A stretch of DNA of 64,000 bases from Pyrocephalus nanus. Lineage: Eukaryota > Chordata > Aves > Passeriformes > Tyrannidae. A model generated the notes under the pieces. The model was not told the origin of the DNA. It worked only from the letters and a program-made list of their open reading frames with translations, and did no database searches. Shown piece after piece: positions 39,249 through 49,900 of the stretch; positions within the stretch are counted from its first letter, which is position 1; every line of letters begins with the position of its first letter. Position numbers and translations under genes: made by a program. The stretch spans positions 622,001-686,000 of the forward strand of contig CM076264.1 in the NCBI GenBank assembly GCA_038380795.1, read 5' to 3'.

Positions 39249-39291
39249 ATGCGCGCTGTGGCGCTGATCGTCGCGCTGGCCGTGCTGGCAG
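39249..39291 (+). CDS. AREG: AREG coding exon 1
   Basis: Start codon plus 14 codons and one base, encoding nearly the whole signal peptide, an alanine/leucine/valine-rich core. A at -3 supports this start. Donor GTGTGT, weaker than the others in the gene. Confidence 0.88.
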
Positions 39292-41516
39292 GTGTGTGCA
39301 GGTCCGGGGCGGGATGGCAGGGGGCACATCGCACCTGAGGGGCGGGAAATCGCGCCTGAGGGGAGGGGGGGGGCGCTCGCGCCTGAGGGGAGGGGGGGGG
39401 GGGCGCTCGCGCCTGAGGGGAGGGGGGGGGGGGCGCTCGCGCCTGAGGGGGGGGGGGGGGGGGGCGCTCGCGCCTGAGGGGAGCTGGCGCGCGGTCCGGC
39501 CGTTGGCGGGAAGGCGCTGAGGCGAGGGGTCTCGCGCCGCGGGCGGGAAGGCGCTGAGGCGACTGAGGGACCCTGAGGCGAGTGAGGGACTCTGAGGGGA
39601 CTCGCCCGGAGGCAGGTTCTTTGCCCCATGCCCACGGCGCCGTTTCCCCTCCCTCACAGCGAGCCGTCCGGCCGCCGGGTCCTCGCCCAACGCCACGGAG
39701 CCGCAGCGGCACGGGGAGCGGGAGCCCGAGAGCCGTGAGGGCGAGCCCGTGCCGGGTCCCGACTACGAGGAGGATGAGGAGGAGTACGAGGAGGCGCAGC
39801 CTGTCCACCAGTACATCGTGGACGATTTGATCCGAGGTGAGTCGGCGGCGCCGGTGCTGGGGTCTCGCGGCTAACGAGCCCCAACTTAAGCCTTATTTCT
39901 CTTGTAAAGGCTGCTGTGCTTAGCTCGTGGAGTCTGGAGCAAAAGTGTGCTTGTGCTTGAAACTGCTGCTTTAGAAATAGTTGTCAGGGGTGGGAACTTA
40001 GCGCGAGTGTTCCCAGGGTGTGTGAAAGCTCCAGATTAGCTGGTAACTTGCTGTGTGCAGCTTTGTGTCTTGATAAACCTGACAGGACGCCTGCCGTGAG
40101 GTAGCGACCACCTGCTTAGTGTGGAAGCATCAGTGGTATTTAGAGATGCTGTTTGGCAGCATCTCCAGGTTTGTTTTATATCAGGTTATCTGTTTGGCTT
40201 GAAGAATTTTCTGGGTGTTTTCTCATGGTGGCTTCTTTGGGTTGGAGTCGACTGAAATGTCATGGGAAAGCAGACACTTAAACTCCTTAAGTGGCTGCAG
40301 GAATGTTTGTTAAGCAGCTTTAGGGCAAAGCTTCACTGTCAATAGTTGTTGTGTGTATTTATTGTAATTTGCCCACTTGCAGAGCTGTGAGTATCCCAGC
40401 TGATTGTGGGGATGGGAGTATTTTGTTGGTTCTGGGCTAAGTGCAATTGCAATATGAGCGAGGTATCTACAAACAATTTGAACCTCAGTAGGTGCGAGTA
40501 GGCTGGTCCTGTTGCCTCCAGGGTGGATCTAAGTACTGCTTTTCCTGCGGGAACACTCTGGGACATGAATGAGACTAAAGAGGAGGGGAGACCTTGCTCC
40601 AGAGGGCTAGCTGAGAGAATTTATGGACTCTTGCTGAAACTTTTCATGAGGACCTCCAGGGGAAACAGGCTTGTCAGTGTTATCAAGCAGTTCAGCCTGT
40701 AAAACTACTGGCTTGGGTGACTTAAGTGTTGTCTAACTGCACAGAAACCAGACTTGTTACTGAAGGTGGTTGGTTTGTAGACCAGCTCTTCTGCTTGGCA
40801 TGAGGTTTATCTGTGGAGCCTCCAAGCTGTTATGATTCAGCTTGGGATGGCTTTCCTGGCCATGCAGCTTGCAGACAGGGACATGGAGATCAAGCTGACA
40901 AGCTGAGCCTGGGAGAGGGAGGAAGGGAAGTGGCCTCAATTATGAAAGCGCAAACCTAAAGATCAAGTTGGACGGGACAGAACAGGGGCCTCGGCTGTTG
41001 GGAATGAGCTCACACTTCCAGGGACAGGAAACCTTGCTGCAGGAACAGTGCTCCTCATTTACATATTAATATAGCTTATACCATTTTAATCAGACTTCTA
41101 GTTGCTAAAGGCATTTTTGCTTTTAAGTAACTTCAAGCCAGGCTTGTTGCTCTAGAAGTTTAAAATGATCAGCTGTCTAGACAACAGTGAACTACACCTT
41201 GTTCCTTTGTATGGGCTCTCAGCACCAGAAATACAGGGTTAGGAAGTAGTTGGATCCAGTTGTGCCCTATTGTGGTGAGTGCCTGTATGCATAGTGCTCT
41301 GGGTGAAATATCCAAAAATGATTTTCATTAAGTCTGCAGAGCACAAGAGGGAAATTGAAGCATGTTGCAAATGGTTGGGCTGTTTCTAAGACCTATTCAA
41401 ACTCTCCTGGGTAACTGTTACTCCGGAGTAGCAGCCTGTTGCTCTGAGAACTGGTGCTATGGATAGCAGTGACTGGGTGGGTTCTTTAGAAAAAAAAAAC
41501 CAAAAAAAACAAACCA

Positions 41517-41549
<33 letters not shown>

Positions 41550-44500
41550 AAAAAAACCACATTCTTTGCCAACTCCCTCTAAAACAGTGCTACTGAACTT
41601 TGCTGCAGGGGGCAGCTCTGGAGCTTCTGACCCTTAGTCAGTGACTGGCTTGTTCTCCTCAGCGAAGATGATTGCCCTTGCTTAAATCCAAGGGCTACTA
41701 AGTCACCAGGATTTTAAACCACACTCTTCTAGAGGTTTGTCTTAATTGAGATAATGAGGGGCAGCAGTAAGCGGCAGAGCAAATAACCTGACTCTCGCGG
41801 GCTCTCTTGCATTCTGTCCTTCCCTCCTTCCCTGCGCTTGGCATCTCTCACAAAGTAGAACTGGAAAGAAACTCTGTCCTGCTGAGGACAGCACTGCAGG
41901 TTGTTTAGGAGAAACAAGTATGCTAACCAGGATAGCAAGCTCTCTTGCCTCGGCAAGTGCCAGGACTATCTAGCGAGTTACAACGCCTTTCATCACTGAT
42001 GCAAATGGAGAGTTTAGAGCCATGGAGGCCATTAGCCTCGTATCTGAGTCCATATAAAGCTAGGGGATGGCTTGGCTCAGCATCAGCTCTATGTTTTTTA
42101 CAGGTCTTTGCTCGAACCTTTGCACTGCACCCAGGCATATTGTGCTGTGAAATGCTGCAGTCCTTCATCCCTGCTGCTCTTCATCTGTGGTGGCTCTCAG
42201 CTCATCTGTTCCTACTGCTTCTGCTCTGCATGGCACAGGACTTAGGGATGGCAGCTGTGCTTTAATGAGCTGCTGAGCTTGCTGCCTTTGTGCTGGGTGT
42301 GAGATGCCCAGACACATGCTTACTTGCATCCTATGTTTCCTGGTCACAAATTCTGCTGCAGTGACCATTCTTCCTCCTCTCACCAAACTCTCTAATTCAG
42401 TTTTCTCAGAATTGTGCTTTTTAGCACTTGCATACAGAGTCATCATGTCCTTTTTCCAGTTGAACCTGTGGTTAAACCCAAGGCTACAAAGAGGGGGGGT
42501 GAGAAGAACGCTGGCAAATCAAGAAGGAAGAAAAACAAAGGCAAAAACAAGAAGAAAGGGACTCCCTGTGAAATGGAATACAAAAACTTTTGCATCCACG
42601 GAGAATGCATATACCTAGAACATCTGCAGATGGTGACCTGCAAGTAAGTTACTTGTTCCTTGTGAATTAGGTGTGATTGCCATAAGCCGGTGGCATATGA
42701 GGGCTCGGAGGAAAAATCGGTGTCAACTTGGCCTAAGTCCATCTCCTGCCGTATTTTGACTGAGAATCTTTCTGCCATGTAAATTAAGTGATGATGGAAT
42801 CTGAGATACATAACAAGCCACTGAACTCATCAGTTGGTCATAAACTCAAACCAAAAGAATGAAAAGGCGTGTCTTTCTGGAACATCACACCCAAACTAAT
42901 CTCGACTTGTTGAAATGCTGACAAACCTTGTGCTAGAGCAGTGACTGCCTTTCATGAACACGCTCTGAAGGGAGCATCTTGACGTTCATGGGAAACTCGG
43001 AAGATGTCTAAGTCGGGTTTGATTGTGTGTGGGTGTCCTTGGCTCCAGACAGCACCAGAGCTGATAAGAACATGTGTTAATATTTACTTGCAGGTGTCAT
43101 CAGGATTTTTTTGGTGAGCGCTGTGGTGAACAGTTCATGAAGACTCAAAGGAAGAATGATGTGGCAGACTACTCCAAGACTGTGTTGGTAGTGGTAGCTG
43201 TCCTGCTCTCAAGCATCAGCTTCATTACTGTACTTATCATTGTGATAGTGCAGTAAGTATTATCCTCTTTGGTGTCTGTCTGCCTGAAGTGTGAGTGGGG
43301 CCTGTGCCCAATAACCCTGAAATGTGCATAGCTCATCTGAGTTAACTCTGTGAAAAGCATCCAAAAGAGCTGAATTCTTATCCCAGCTCAGATAGATCTG
43401 GAGGGTAGAAGCAAGGTCTGTGACCCCTATATTGTACACCAAGAGCCTTTCTGCTCTTACTACAACTGGGATCGTTATAGTGCTGCAGAACATGAGCAGG
43501 AAGCCGAGGAGGAGCATTGACGCTGACACAGTAGTGCCTTCCCTAATCCCTGTGGAGAAGCCTGCAAGCAGCCATGCGGCAGCTTGATGCATGGTTATTA
43601 TCCAACAGCTGGGTACACAGCTGGAAGGAAGGAAATGGTGCTCTGAGAATCCATCTATTAACAGAGGTTGCTGTGCTTCAATACTTAAACTTAGGAGAAA
43701 GCAAATAAGGAGACAAATGCTCTTGGTCTCAAATTCTGCTTGCTGTTAAGATGGAGGGAATAACTATTCCAGCCAAACCAGCTGCTGACAGTTCAGTGTG
43801 GCGGGTCATCAGAATCTTGGGGCCTTGTTGTGAACAAATTCAAAAAGCTTTTCTGGGTATGAGTTTCAAGCCATATATCAAACTGAGTATTAGAGCAGCC
43901 CTCCCGTTCTGCCGCTGCAGCTCCAGCACTGTAGGCCTGGGATGTTACAGAAACTCAGAGGTTCAGTCTAATTTTAGATCTTGATGAGGTACATCAACTG
44001 AATTGGGTACGTGCTGTACCCTTTCCTGCAATTCAGGAAACAAGGTGTGCGTTTGTCATTGCAATGTTGCTTCATATTTAGCTCTGAACTTGAGGAATGC
44101 TGGGATGAACACTTGTTCTCTGAGCACTGCCTCATTCCTTGCTGCTAAGGGAGCTAACCAGTTCTGTTAAGGGCAAGTGATCATCAGTAGTTTCTGGGGC
44201 GCATTTGCTTCATGTTAGGAACCCTCACAAGCTGTGAGGAGGAAAGCAGTCTGGTCTTTGCAGCTGTTTGCTAAAGCCACCAGGAAATCTGTCACCCAGA
44301 AAGTCTCCTGGTGCTTTGCTCAGTCCCAGCAATAAACTCTCTTCATTTTGCTTCCTAATCTGTCTTTAGCCAAGAAGCCCTGTCTCTGTGAGGCAGAACT
44401 GCCAGCGTCTAACTCAGGGGCTTACTGATTTTGTCAGATTACTGCTTGATGCTGAATGCTTAAAAACTGTCTTGAAAACTCCCTGGTGCCAAGGAGTTGC

Positions 44501-44698
44501 TTGAGGATTCAAAGAACATGAGTCCAAATGCTGCAGAGGATGTGGAGGCAGGTGACAACAGGACATACGTCAGGGTTCCAAATCATCTCTAACATGCCAT
44601 AATTCCACAGGGTCAGGAAAAAGTGTCCTCAGTATGAAGAGAAAGAAGAAAGGAAAAAACTCCGACAAGAAAACAGAAATGGCCATGTTGGTGTGTAA
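39249..44698 (+). CDS. AREG: Amphiregulin precursor (EGF-family ligand), five coding exons
   Basis: Exons join as 39249-39291, 39660-39836, 42460-42643, 43094-43252 and 44611-44698, GT-AG introns in phases 1, 1, 2, 2, giving 216 residues (human 252). Residues 1-15 are the signal peptide. The propeptide has an N-glycosylation site (N25) and an acidic tyrosine-rich run (49-59). YIVDD (66-70) marks the conserved cleavage point of mature amphiregulin. A lysine/arginine-rich heparin-binding stretch follows (79-106). EGF cysteines are C110, C118, C123, C134, C136 and C145 (spacing 7-4-10-1-8), with FCIHGEC and FFGERCGE matching mammalian AREG. The membrane helix spans about 165-187. The tail contains EERKKLRQEN, identical to human. 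By family knowledge it is an EGFR ligand released by ADAM17-type shedding. The MRA start agrees with human; an in-frame upstream ATG exists at 39162. Confidence 0.96.
39331..39481. repeat. G-run minisatellite in AREG intron 1
   Basis: Five units beginning GCGCCTGAGGGG at 39352, 39379, 39409, 39439 and 39470 (periods 27, 30, 30 and 31), preceded by a diverged unit at 39331. Each unit carries a long G run; the longest is 18 G at 39447-39464. The array lies 40-230 bp downstream of the donor of exon 1. Several G runs in a row give strong G-quadruplex potential on the non-template strand. Run lengths may include sequencing error. Confidence 0.93.
39660..39836 (+). CDS. AREG: AREG coding exon 2 (propeptide)
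   Basis: Encodes residues 15-73: the glycosylated N-terminal propeptide, the acidic DYEEDEEEYEE run with likely sulfated tyrosines, and the YIVDD cleavage region. Phase 1 at both ends. Acceptor CCCTCACAG, donor GTGAGT. Confidence 0.94.
39837..42459 (+). other. AREG: AREG intron 2 (about 2.6 kb)
   Basis: Bounded by GTGAGT and a TCCTTTTTCCAG acceptor. It contains an A-rich tract at 41490-41558. No exon was recognised inside it. Confidence 0.85.
41490..41558. repeat. A-rich tract with 30-A run
   Basis: About 70 bp of adenines broken by CC or C (units like AAAAAACC), including 30 consecutive A at 41518-41547. It is a simple repeat; no attached retrotransposed sequence was recognised on the upstream side. 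Confidence 0.9.
42460..42643 (+). CDS. AREG: AREG coding exon 3 (heparin-binding stretch and first part of EGF domain)
   Basis: Encodes V74 to C134 plus two bases: VEPVVKP, the long K/R-rich basic run, and EGF cysteines 1-4. It ends immediately after the fourth cysteine, the same split as in EREG. Donor GTAAGT. Confidence 0.96.
43094..43252 (+). CDS. AREG: AREG coding exon 4 (end of EGF domain and membrane helix)
   Basis: Encodes EGF cysteines 5 and 6, the FFGERCGE signature, the juxtamembrane segment (residues 146-163) where shedding occurs, and the transmembrane helix. Phase 2 at both ends. Acceptor TACTTGCAG, donor GTAAGT. Confidence 0.96.
44611..44698 (+). CDS. AREG: AREG coding exon 5 (cytoplasmic tail)
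   Basis: Encodes the 29-residue basic/acidic tail and a TAA stop. EERKKL (200-205) fits the EExxxL basolateral sorting pattern described for AREG. The exon seems to run on to 44713, where AAAGCAG|GTATGA forms a donor. Confidence 0.93.
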
Positions 44699-46809
44699 AT
44701 GGGGAGAAAGCAGGTATGAATGGTGACTTTAAATGCCTTTCAGCCCTTCCAGGCTGCAGTTATCTGTATGAGAGTTGCATGCTTGTTTTGCAAAGCTAAT
44801 AGTTTGCTTTTAACGCTTCAAGTGCCTTGAAACACATAGGTTACATGTGAAAAGCTGGCTTGGTTTTCTGGTTTCTCAAAACCACTTGAGTTGTGCAAGT
44901 TGTTCAACAGCTCTGTTAAATTTCTGGCTGCTGTCTTAAAGACCAAGTGAGGATAGAAGCTGTACTGAGAAAAGGAGAGCTAAGAAGAAAGAGTCCTGAA
45001 TATCTGGGCAGAGGCAGATTTAGAGCAAGAAACAGTAGTAGGCATCCATCATAGAAGATGGTGCTGCAGCCAAGTGAGTCATCACCTCTTAAAAGGGAAG
45101 TGCAGAGCATTTCCATGTCTTCTGTGCAACGAGAGTGTCAGGAAGTTTCTGGTGCTTGGAAGCTGCAGACCAAAACAAAGCTGCCATCTGTGAGCACCAC
45201 CGATAGCATCTCAGTCAAGTTTCATACTGTCATAGCAACTGAGGCCTAAAGCTCCTTAGTCTACATGGATTGCTTCTGGGAGTGATCTAATGGATTTTAC
45301 TGAGCAGGCAAGTTGGTCTCTCTTGAGCCAAAGTATATCAAACAGCAGACTCATGGACCCTTATTGAATAGGAGTTACCTTACAAGCTGAAGGAGGAAGC
45401 CATAAAAGGTAGCCCTGAGAAGTTCTGGCAGAGCTGCGAAGCTTTGCTTTGCCACATGTCAGCCATAGACATTTTCCAGCTTTTCCAGTGACAGTTGGAG
45501 GGTTTTGCTCAAAGCTTACTTGAAGCTGAAGAGTATCTGGCAGTGTTCTCAGGTGTGTGCATGCATTTAACCTACCTGCCTTGCTTGTAGGCTTGCTACG
45601 GTTCTAGCACAAAGTGCTCGTGTCTTGGGTGGTGATTAATGTGCCTGGTCTGCCCCTTACAGAACAATTCTGAAGTGGCCATTGCCAACCTGCAGGGTAC
45701 CTCTGGCTACCTGACACATCCACCTGGACACTGTGGGCTGGAGCTGTTGCCACTAAGCCCTGACTCATCAAGGAGATGTCAACAGGCCACTTGCTGCTGA
45801 ATCGCTTGCTGGGGAGGACAGTTACTGCTGCATCTTGGCACAACCACGTGGAAGGAGCTGGCACTGTGGGGGACAGGACCTGCTGTCAAAACCTGCGACA
45901 GACTACTGCTACTGAGCCCTCCCTATCCCTGCTGGAGCTCCAGTCTCTGCTATGGTGTGGATGGACTTGGCTCTCTTAGCAAGTCTCCCTAGGCAGCTCT
46001 AGCTCTAAGGGAGAGAGCCTGTTGCCGCTTTCAGGAATGGATGGAGGGGAGAGAATTTCCTTCTCCCAAAGTGAAAAAGGGAAGAGGTTGGGGTGGCTTC
46101 TCTTCCTAGACCTCAGTGGGTGAAAGACCCAATTCTGTTGTCACTGTGCTCCCTGTCGATACTGGCTTCCAAGAGCTTCATCTCTAGTTGTGACTTGTAG
46201 GGAGGGCATTGGTACAGATCTTTGCCAGCCACACCTGGGTTCTGTTACTGTGTGTGTGGAAGTAATCCCTCAGAGTTCTGTAGGACTCGTGGTGTGAGTG
46301 GAGCTATCCATTTGTGTGTGTGCTAGCCTGGGGTAAAATTAGTCTCCTCAGGATGCTGAGACAGTAAATGCAGGACCTGAAGTTTGTATCTGAAGGAAAA
46401 GGTCCATGCTCAAACCGGCTGATAAGCTTGGACCCATGTGTTCTAAACACAAAGGTACTTCTGTTACCCAGATACTTGTTGCTGCTTGAAGCAGTGCTTA
46501 AAGTATAAAATGCTTCACATCAGATCCCATCAGTTAAACTTGACCAAGAACCTGTTCCTCTGAAGAATTAAATTCAGGCACTGGCACCTGCAAGCAATGG
46601 TCTCTTGTGCTTTACCTTCTGGTGCAAAGAAATCTTACCTCAATCTTTTCTGACCCAAGTGTCCTTGGTTTCTTAACTGTCCATGCAGTCTTGAGCACAG
46701 AGTATTATTTGAGTTCAGTTTCTTCTTGGAAGAGTGATTGTGTTCTGTATAAACAGAGCAGAATTCTTCTGGTAGCAGAAAAACACCATTAATTGTTAAG
46801 TCATATCTG

Positions 46810-46895
46810 TAAATGTGTAAATATTTATTACTGTATTTAATATTTAATGTTTCCATAACAAACTTATTTATTTTATAATTAAACTTTTTACATAA
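46810..46895 (+). promoter_or_regulatory. AREG: AU-rich element at the end of the AREG 3'UTR
   Basis: Contains ATTTA at 46823-46827, 46835-46839, 46842-46846 and 46866-46870, the last within a TTATTTATT nonamer (46864-46872). Order and spacing closely resemble the end of the human AREG mRNA as I remember it, including TATTTAATATTTAATG and TTAAACTTTTT. It is the likely site for mRNA decay or stabilising factors. Confidence 0.8.
46878..46883 (+). terminator. AREG: AREG poly(A) signal (ATTAAA variant)
   Basis: ATTAAA follows the AU-rich block. A T-rich tract (46911-46922) about 30 bp further on fits a downstream U-rich cleavage element. Human AREG uses the same ATTAAA variant in the same context. 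Confidence 0.82.
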
Positions 46896-46909
46896 CCTAA
46901 TCATGGTAA

Positions 46910-49900
46910 GGTTTTTTTTTTTCTTGCTCTTGAGAGTACATTGTAAACACTTGAAATTAGAGCCTGGTTTCACCTCAAAGCAGGAACTTCAATGCTTAGG
47001 AGCACAAAGTAGGGCTGTGAGGAGCTTGTGTCAAGTATGGGTGCTCTTACAAGAGTGCAAGCTGTTTACTAACACGGTGTAGAAAGGCAAGCGCCTGTTT
47101 CAATGGGAAGTCCATTTCATTCACCTCTAAAGCGATCTTCTACTTGCTGGGTTCAGGAGAGGCTAAGTGAGCCATCTCACTGGAAGCAAAAGCTCAAACT
47201 GAAGTTTGAGCCAACAGGCATCCCTTTGCACTTGACTCCAGAGCGGGGAATATATATGGAGATATATATATATGGAGAGAGCCTTTCATCTCTGTGGTCA
47301 GAGAGAATTTGGACAGCGACTTGAAACTTGGCCTTAAATAAATGAGGAAAAGCAGCGTAGCCTCAGGCCAGTGACTCCCTAAGCAGAAAGGGAGCTTTGA
47401 CCTCTAAGTCTGCATGGAATTTCTTTTCCTCCCCTGTAGTTATTAGTCCAAATGTGTGCTAATATGCCCTTTATGCATTTCTTGCAGTGAGCTGGGGTCT
47501 AAGTTCAGAGTTGCCTGAAAAAAAATGAGTTTAAGGGGATGAGTTTGGCTTTAAAGTCCCAGTTAAAAAGGAGAGAGAGAACCTTGTTTTTTCTTTATTT
47601 TTTTGTAACTATCTTCAAGAGGTGTTGTTGGCTGTGGCTTAGCTTGAGGCAGAGCCAGGGAAAAAAAAAGGCCATTAGGACCCAGGTTGTGTATCCAGTG
47701 TAGGACTAGAGCTTAGTCCTGGCTGTAGTTGCTGAGATGGCTTGTCCTTGTCCTCCAGAGCTGGCCAAGGAGTTCCCAGGCTCTGAGAGCAGCCAGGACT
47801 GTATGTAGCTGAGGTACAGGTAAATGTATTGCAACATCTCTTGGGAAGATTGTGAGACTTCATTCCAGGGAACTTGCTTCATTACCAAAGTAAACAGCAC
47901 TTCTCCGAGTGGCTTTTCCACAGACATTGACTATCAGAGCTCTGGCAAGAAAAGCTGTTTCTGTTAGTGCTGCCAAGCTTTTTGCTTTGGAGTAAACAAG
48001 CTCAATCTTGGTGGTAACCAAACCATGGCCTAGTGAGACTGGGGATGGATTACAACTCCCTTTTGAAACCCATTTGCCTCTTTTTCCAGAAACCTTTCTC
48101 TCGACAGTCTGTGTTTTGGGGCAAGTACCAGGTTTTCTGTTTGTCAGTCTAAACCCACTCCAGCATAGGCAATGGAACTGTTCTCCCTCTTTCCTCCCCA
48201 GCTTGCAAGCCTGACAGGAGTGAAGATATGAATGTAACTTGTCAATTCCATCTGTTGTGTACTTTTACTGCTCTGATTACTGAGTGAACTGGAGGATATT
48301 TTCCTAAAATTAGCAATTAGGAACTGTGGAAAGGCAACAGTGGAGGGCAGACGTTGTAGAAGATCTGTTCCTTGCTAAGAATTTCTGTTACAGACAGGTT
48401 TTTTGAGAGGTAGCGCACCTAGTAACTCCATTGCAAACAAGACTTTTGCTCTGAGTCAGTCACATCCAGCACTGCTGGATGGCTGGACTGACCAGTGCTC
48501 ACTAGCACTGCAGAACTCTCGTGTGCCTGAGAGATGGTGCTGTCCTGTGCTGGGCAGGAAATGGCCTGCGTTCCCTTGCTGAGCTGGTGACTTGCTGAGC
48601 ACTTTGAAATGTTTGCTGTGTGTGAGAAGTGTAGTGCAGGGGATTGAGGGTTCATCTGGCTGTCCAGGAATGGCATTGGTCTTTGTAAATCCAGCACTGA
48701 TGTACATGAAAAAAAGTAAAAATTCCCTTGGTTGTGTTTTAGTCAGTTACAGCTTCTTGCAAGAAGTGATGTATTTTTTTCTGCTTGAGCTGTGGCCCTG
48801 GCTAATAACAGCTTATAGCTTCCTAATAGAATTGTGAGGCACAAGCACCATCCAGACACTACAGTGTCCAGTGGATTGGCTGCTTAAAAGAACCCACAAC
48901 AGATGGGTGGAACTGTATGTCTGGAAGTCTCTTGCTGTCCAGGGATGCTGTGCTTTTGTGGCAAGAATCTGATCTGCTGCAGGGCAAGGCCAAAGATAAT
49001 TTTTATTGTGGATCCTGCACAGCCGGGTCTGCTCCTCTGTATACATCACCTGGCTTTTGACCTTCTCTCCTCGCTCTGGAGTTACCTGCATTTCCCTGAG
49101 CATGCCTGGATTTCTGGTCCCACATCTTAATACTAATAAGTTGTGCCTCCAGATTTTTCTTGACCTTCCATTGGCAATCTTTCTTTGACAGGAGAGCATC
49201 TGTGTCCTTGTCACTTGTAGCTGCCTCAGCTGAGACCCGGAGGAGGAGCCTGATATTCTTGCACAATTCTGTGTACACAGGGCTGATTTGGCAAGGTATT
49301 TTCAATATCCAGATCAGTATCCAGGGATAATGTGATGGTCATGTGTGCTTGCACAATTCCTTCCTCTTTCCTGAATGTTTTGTTCTCTATGACTATTGTA
49401 GAAAGAACGATAGCTCATCATGGTGGTGTGCTCTGTTGTGTATTTATGGAACTTTTGAGTGTTTTGCAGTTGTCTATGATCAGAGCAGCTTCCTGTCTAC
49501 TGTGGGACTTTGCTTCCCTCCTGCTGCCCTCCTCCCAGTATGCCCCTGGTCCCTCTGAGCAGTATCAGATGGTACTTTGAATTTTAGAAGTTTTCTGTGG
49601 TGAATCCAGATGTATGTGGACATCACTGAAGGTGTTTGTACTGGCTAGCCACAAGCAGATGTTGTGCAGCAGTTTGCTTCGTCCGCCTTTGAGTTGTTTG
49701 ATGCCCTTTCTAGTAACTGCAGTTACTGGAGTAACTGGTGTAAAGGTTTGAGTTGTTGAAATACCTTTGGGTGTTTTTTGCAGCAGTATACTTACCTGGC
49801 CTCTTAGTGCTGCCGATACTTCGGTGAACTACCCGAGCAGGCAGGCCTGAAGTCAAGGCTGTGAACTGGGACACGTGCTTGCCTCTTCTTGAAGAGGTTT

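Larger units (their letters stand above)
39061..39850 (+). promoter_or_regulatory. AREG: GC-rich promoter island of AREG
   Basis: CpG-rich sequence covering core promoter, exon 1, intron 1 and exon 2. CCCGCCCC (39066-39073) and CCCCGCCCC (39079-39087) are GC boxes on the minus strand, about 45-60 bp upstream of the TATA-like box. A TGACG half-site (39090-39094) could be a CRE half-site, which is notable because mammalian AREG is cAMP-responsive, but five bases prove nothing. Open frames on both strands in this island are products of GC content. Confidence 0.75.
45663..46905 (+). other. AREG: AREG non-coding exon 6 (3'UTR)
   Basis: An acceptor (CTGCCCCTTACAG, ending at 45662) pairs with the donor after 44713, giving a last exon that is wholly untranslated, the same arrangement as human AREG. 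The exon ends in an AU-rich block and an ATTAAA signal. The exact acceptor is inferred without transcript data. Confidence 0.7.

Noticed and set aside
38906..39808. 300-codon minus-strand frame with proline-rich repeats over AREG exon 1 and intron 1
   Set aside because: The repeats are the complement of the G-run minisatellite, the frame begins inside coding exon 2 of AREG and ends in a CR1 fragment. It is a product of GC content.
48813..49305. Overlapping minus-strand frames of 100-133 codons, considered as a transposon remnant or BTC exons
   Set aside because: No domain, no EGF cysteine pattern and no terminal repeats were recognised; the frames overlap others of similar length on the plus strand.
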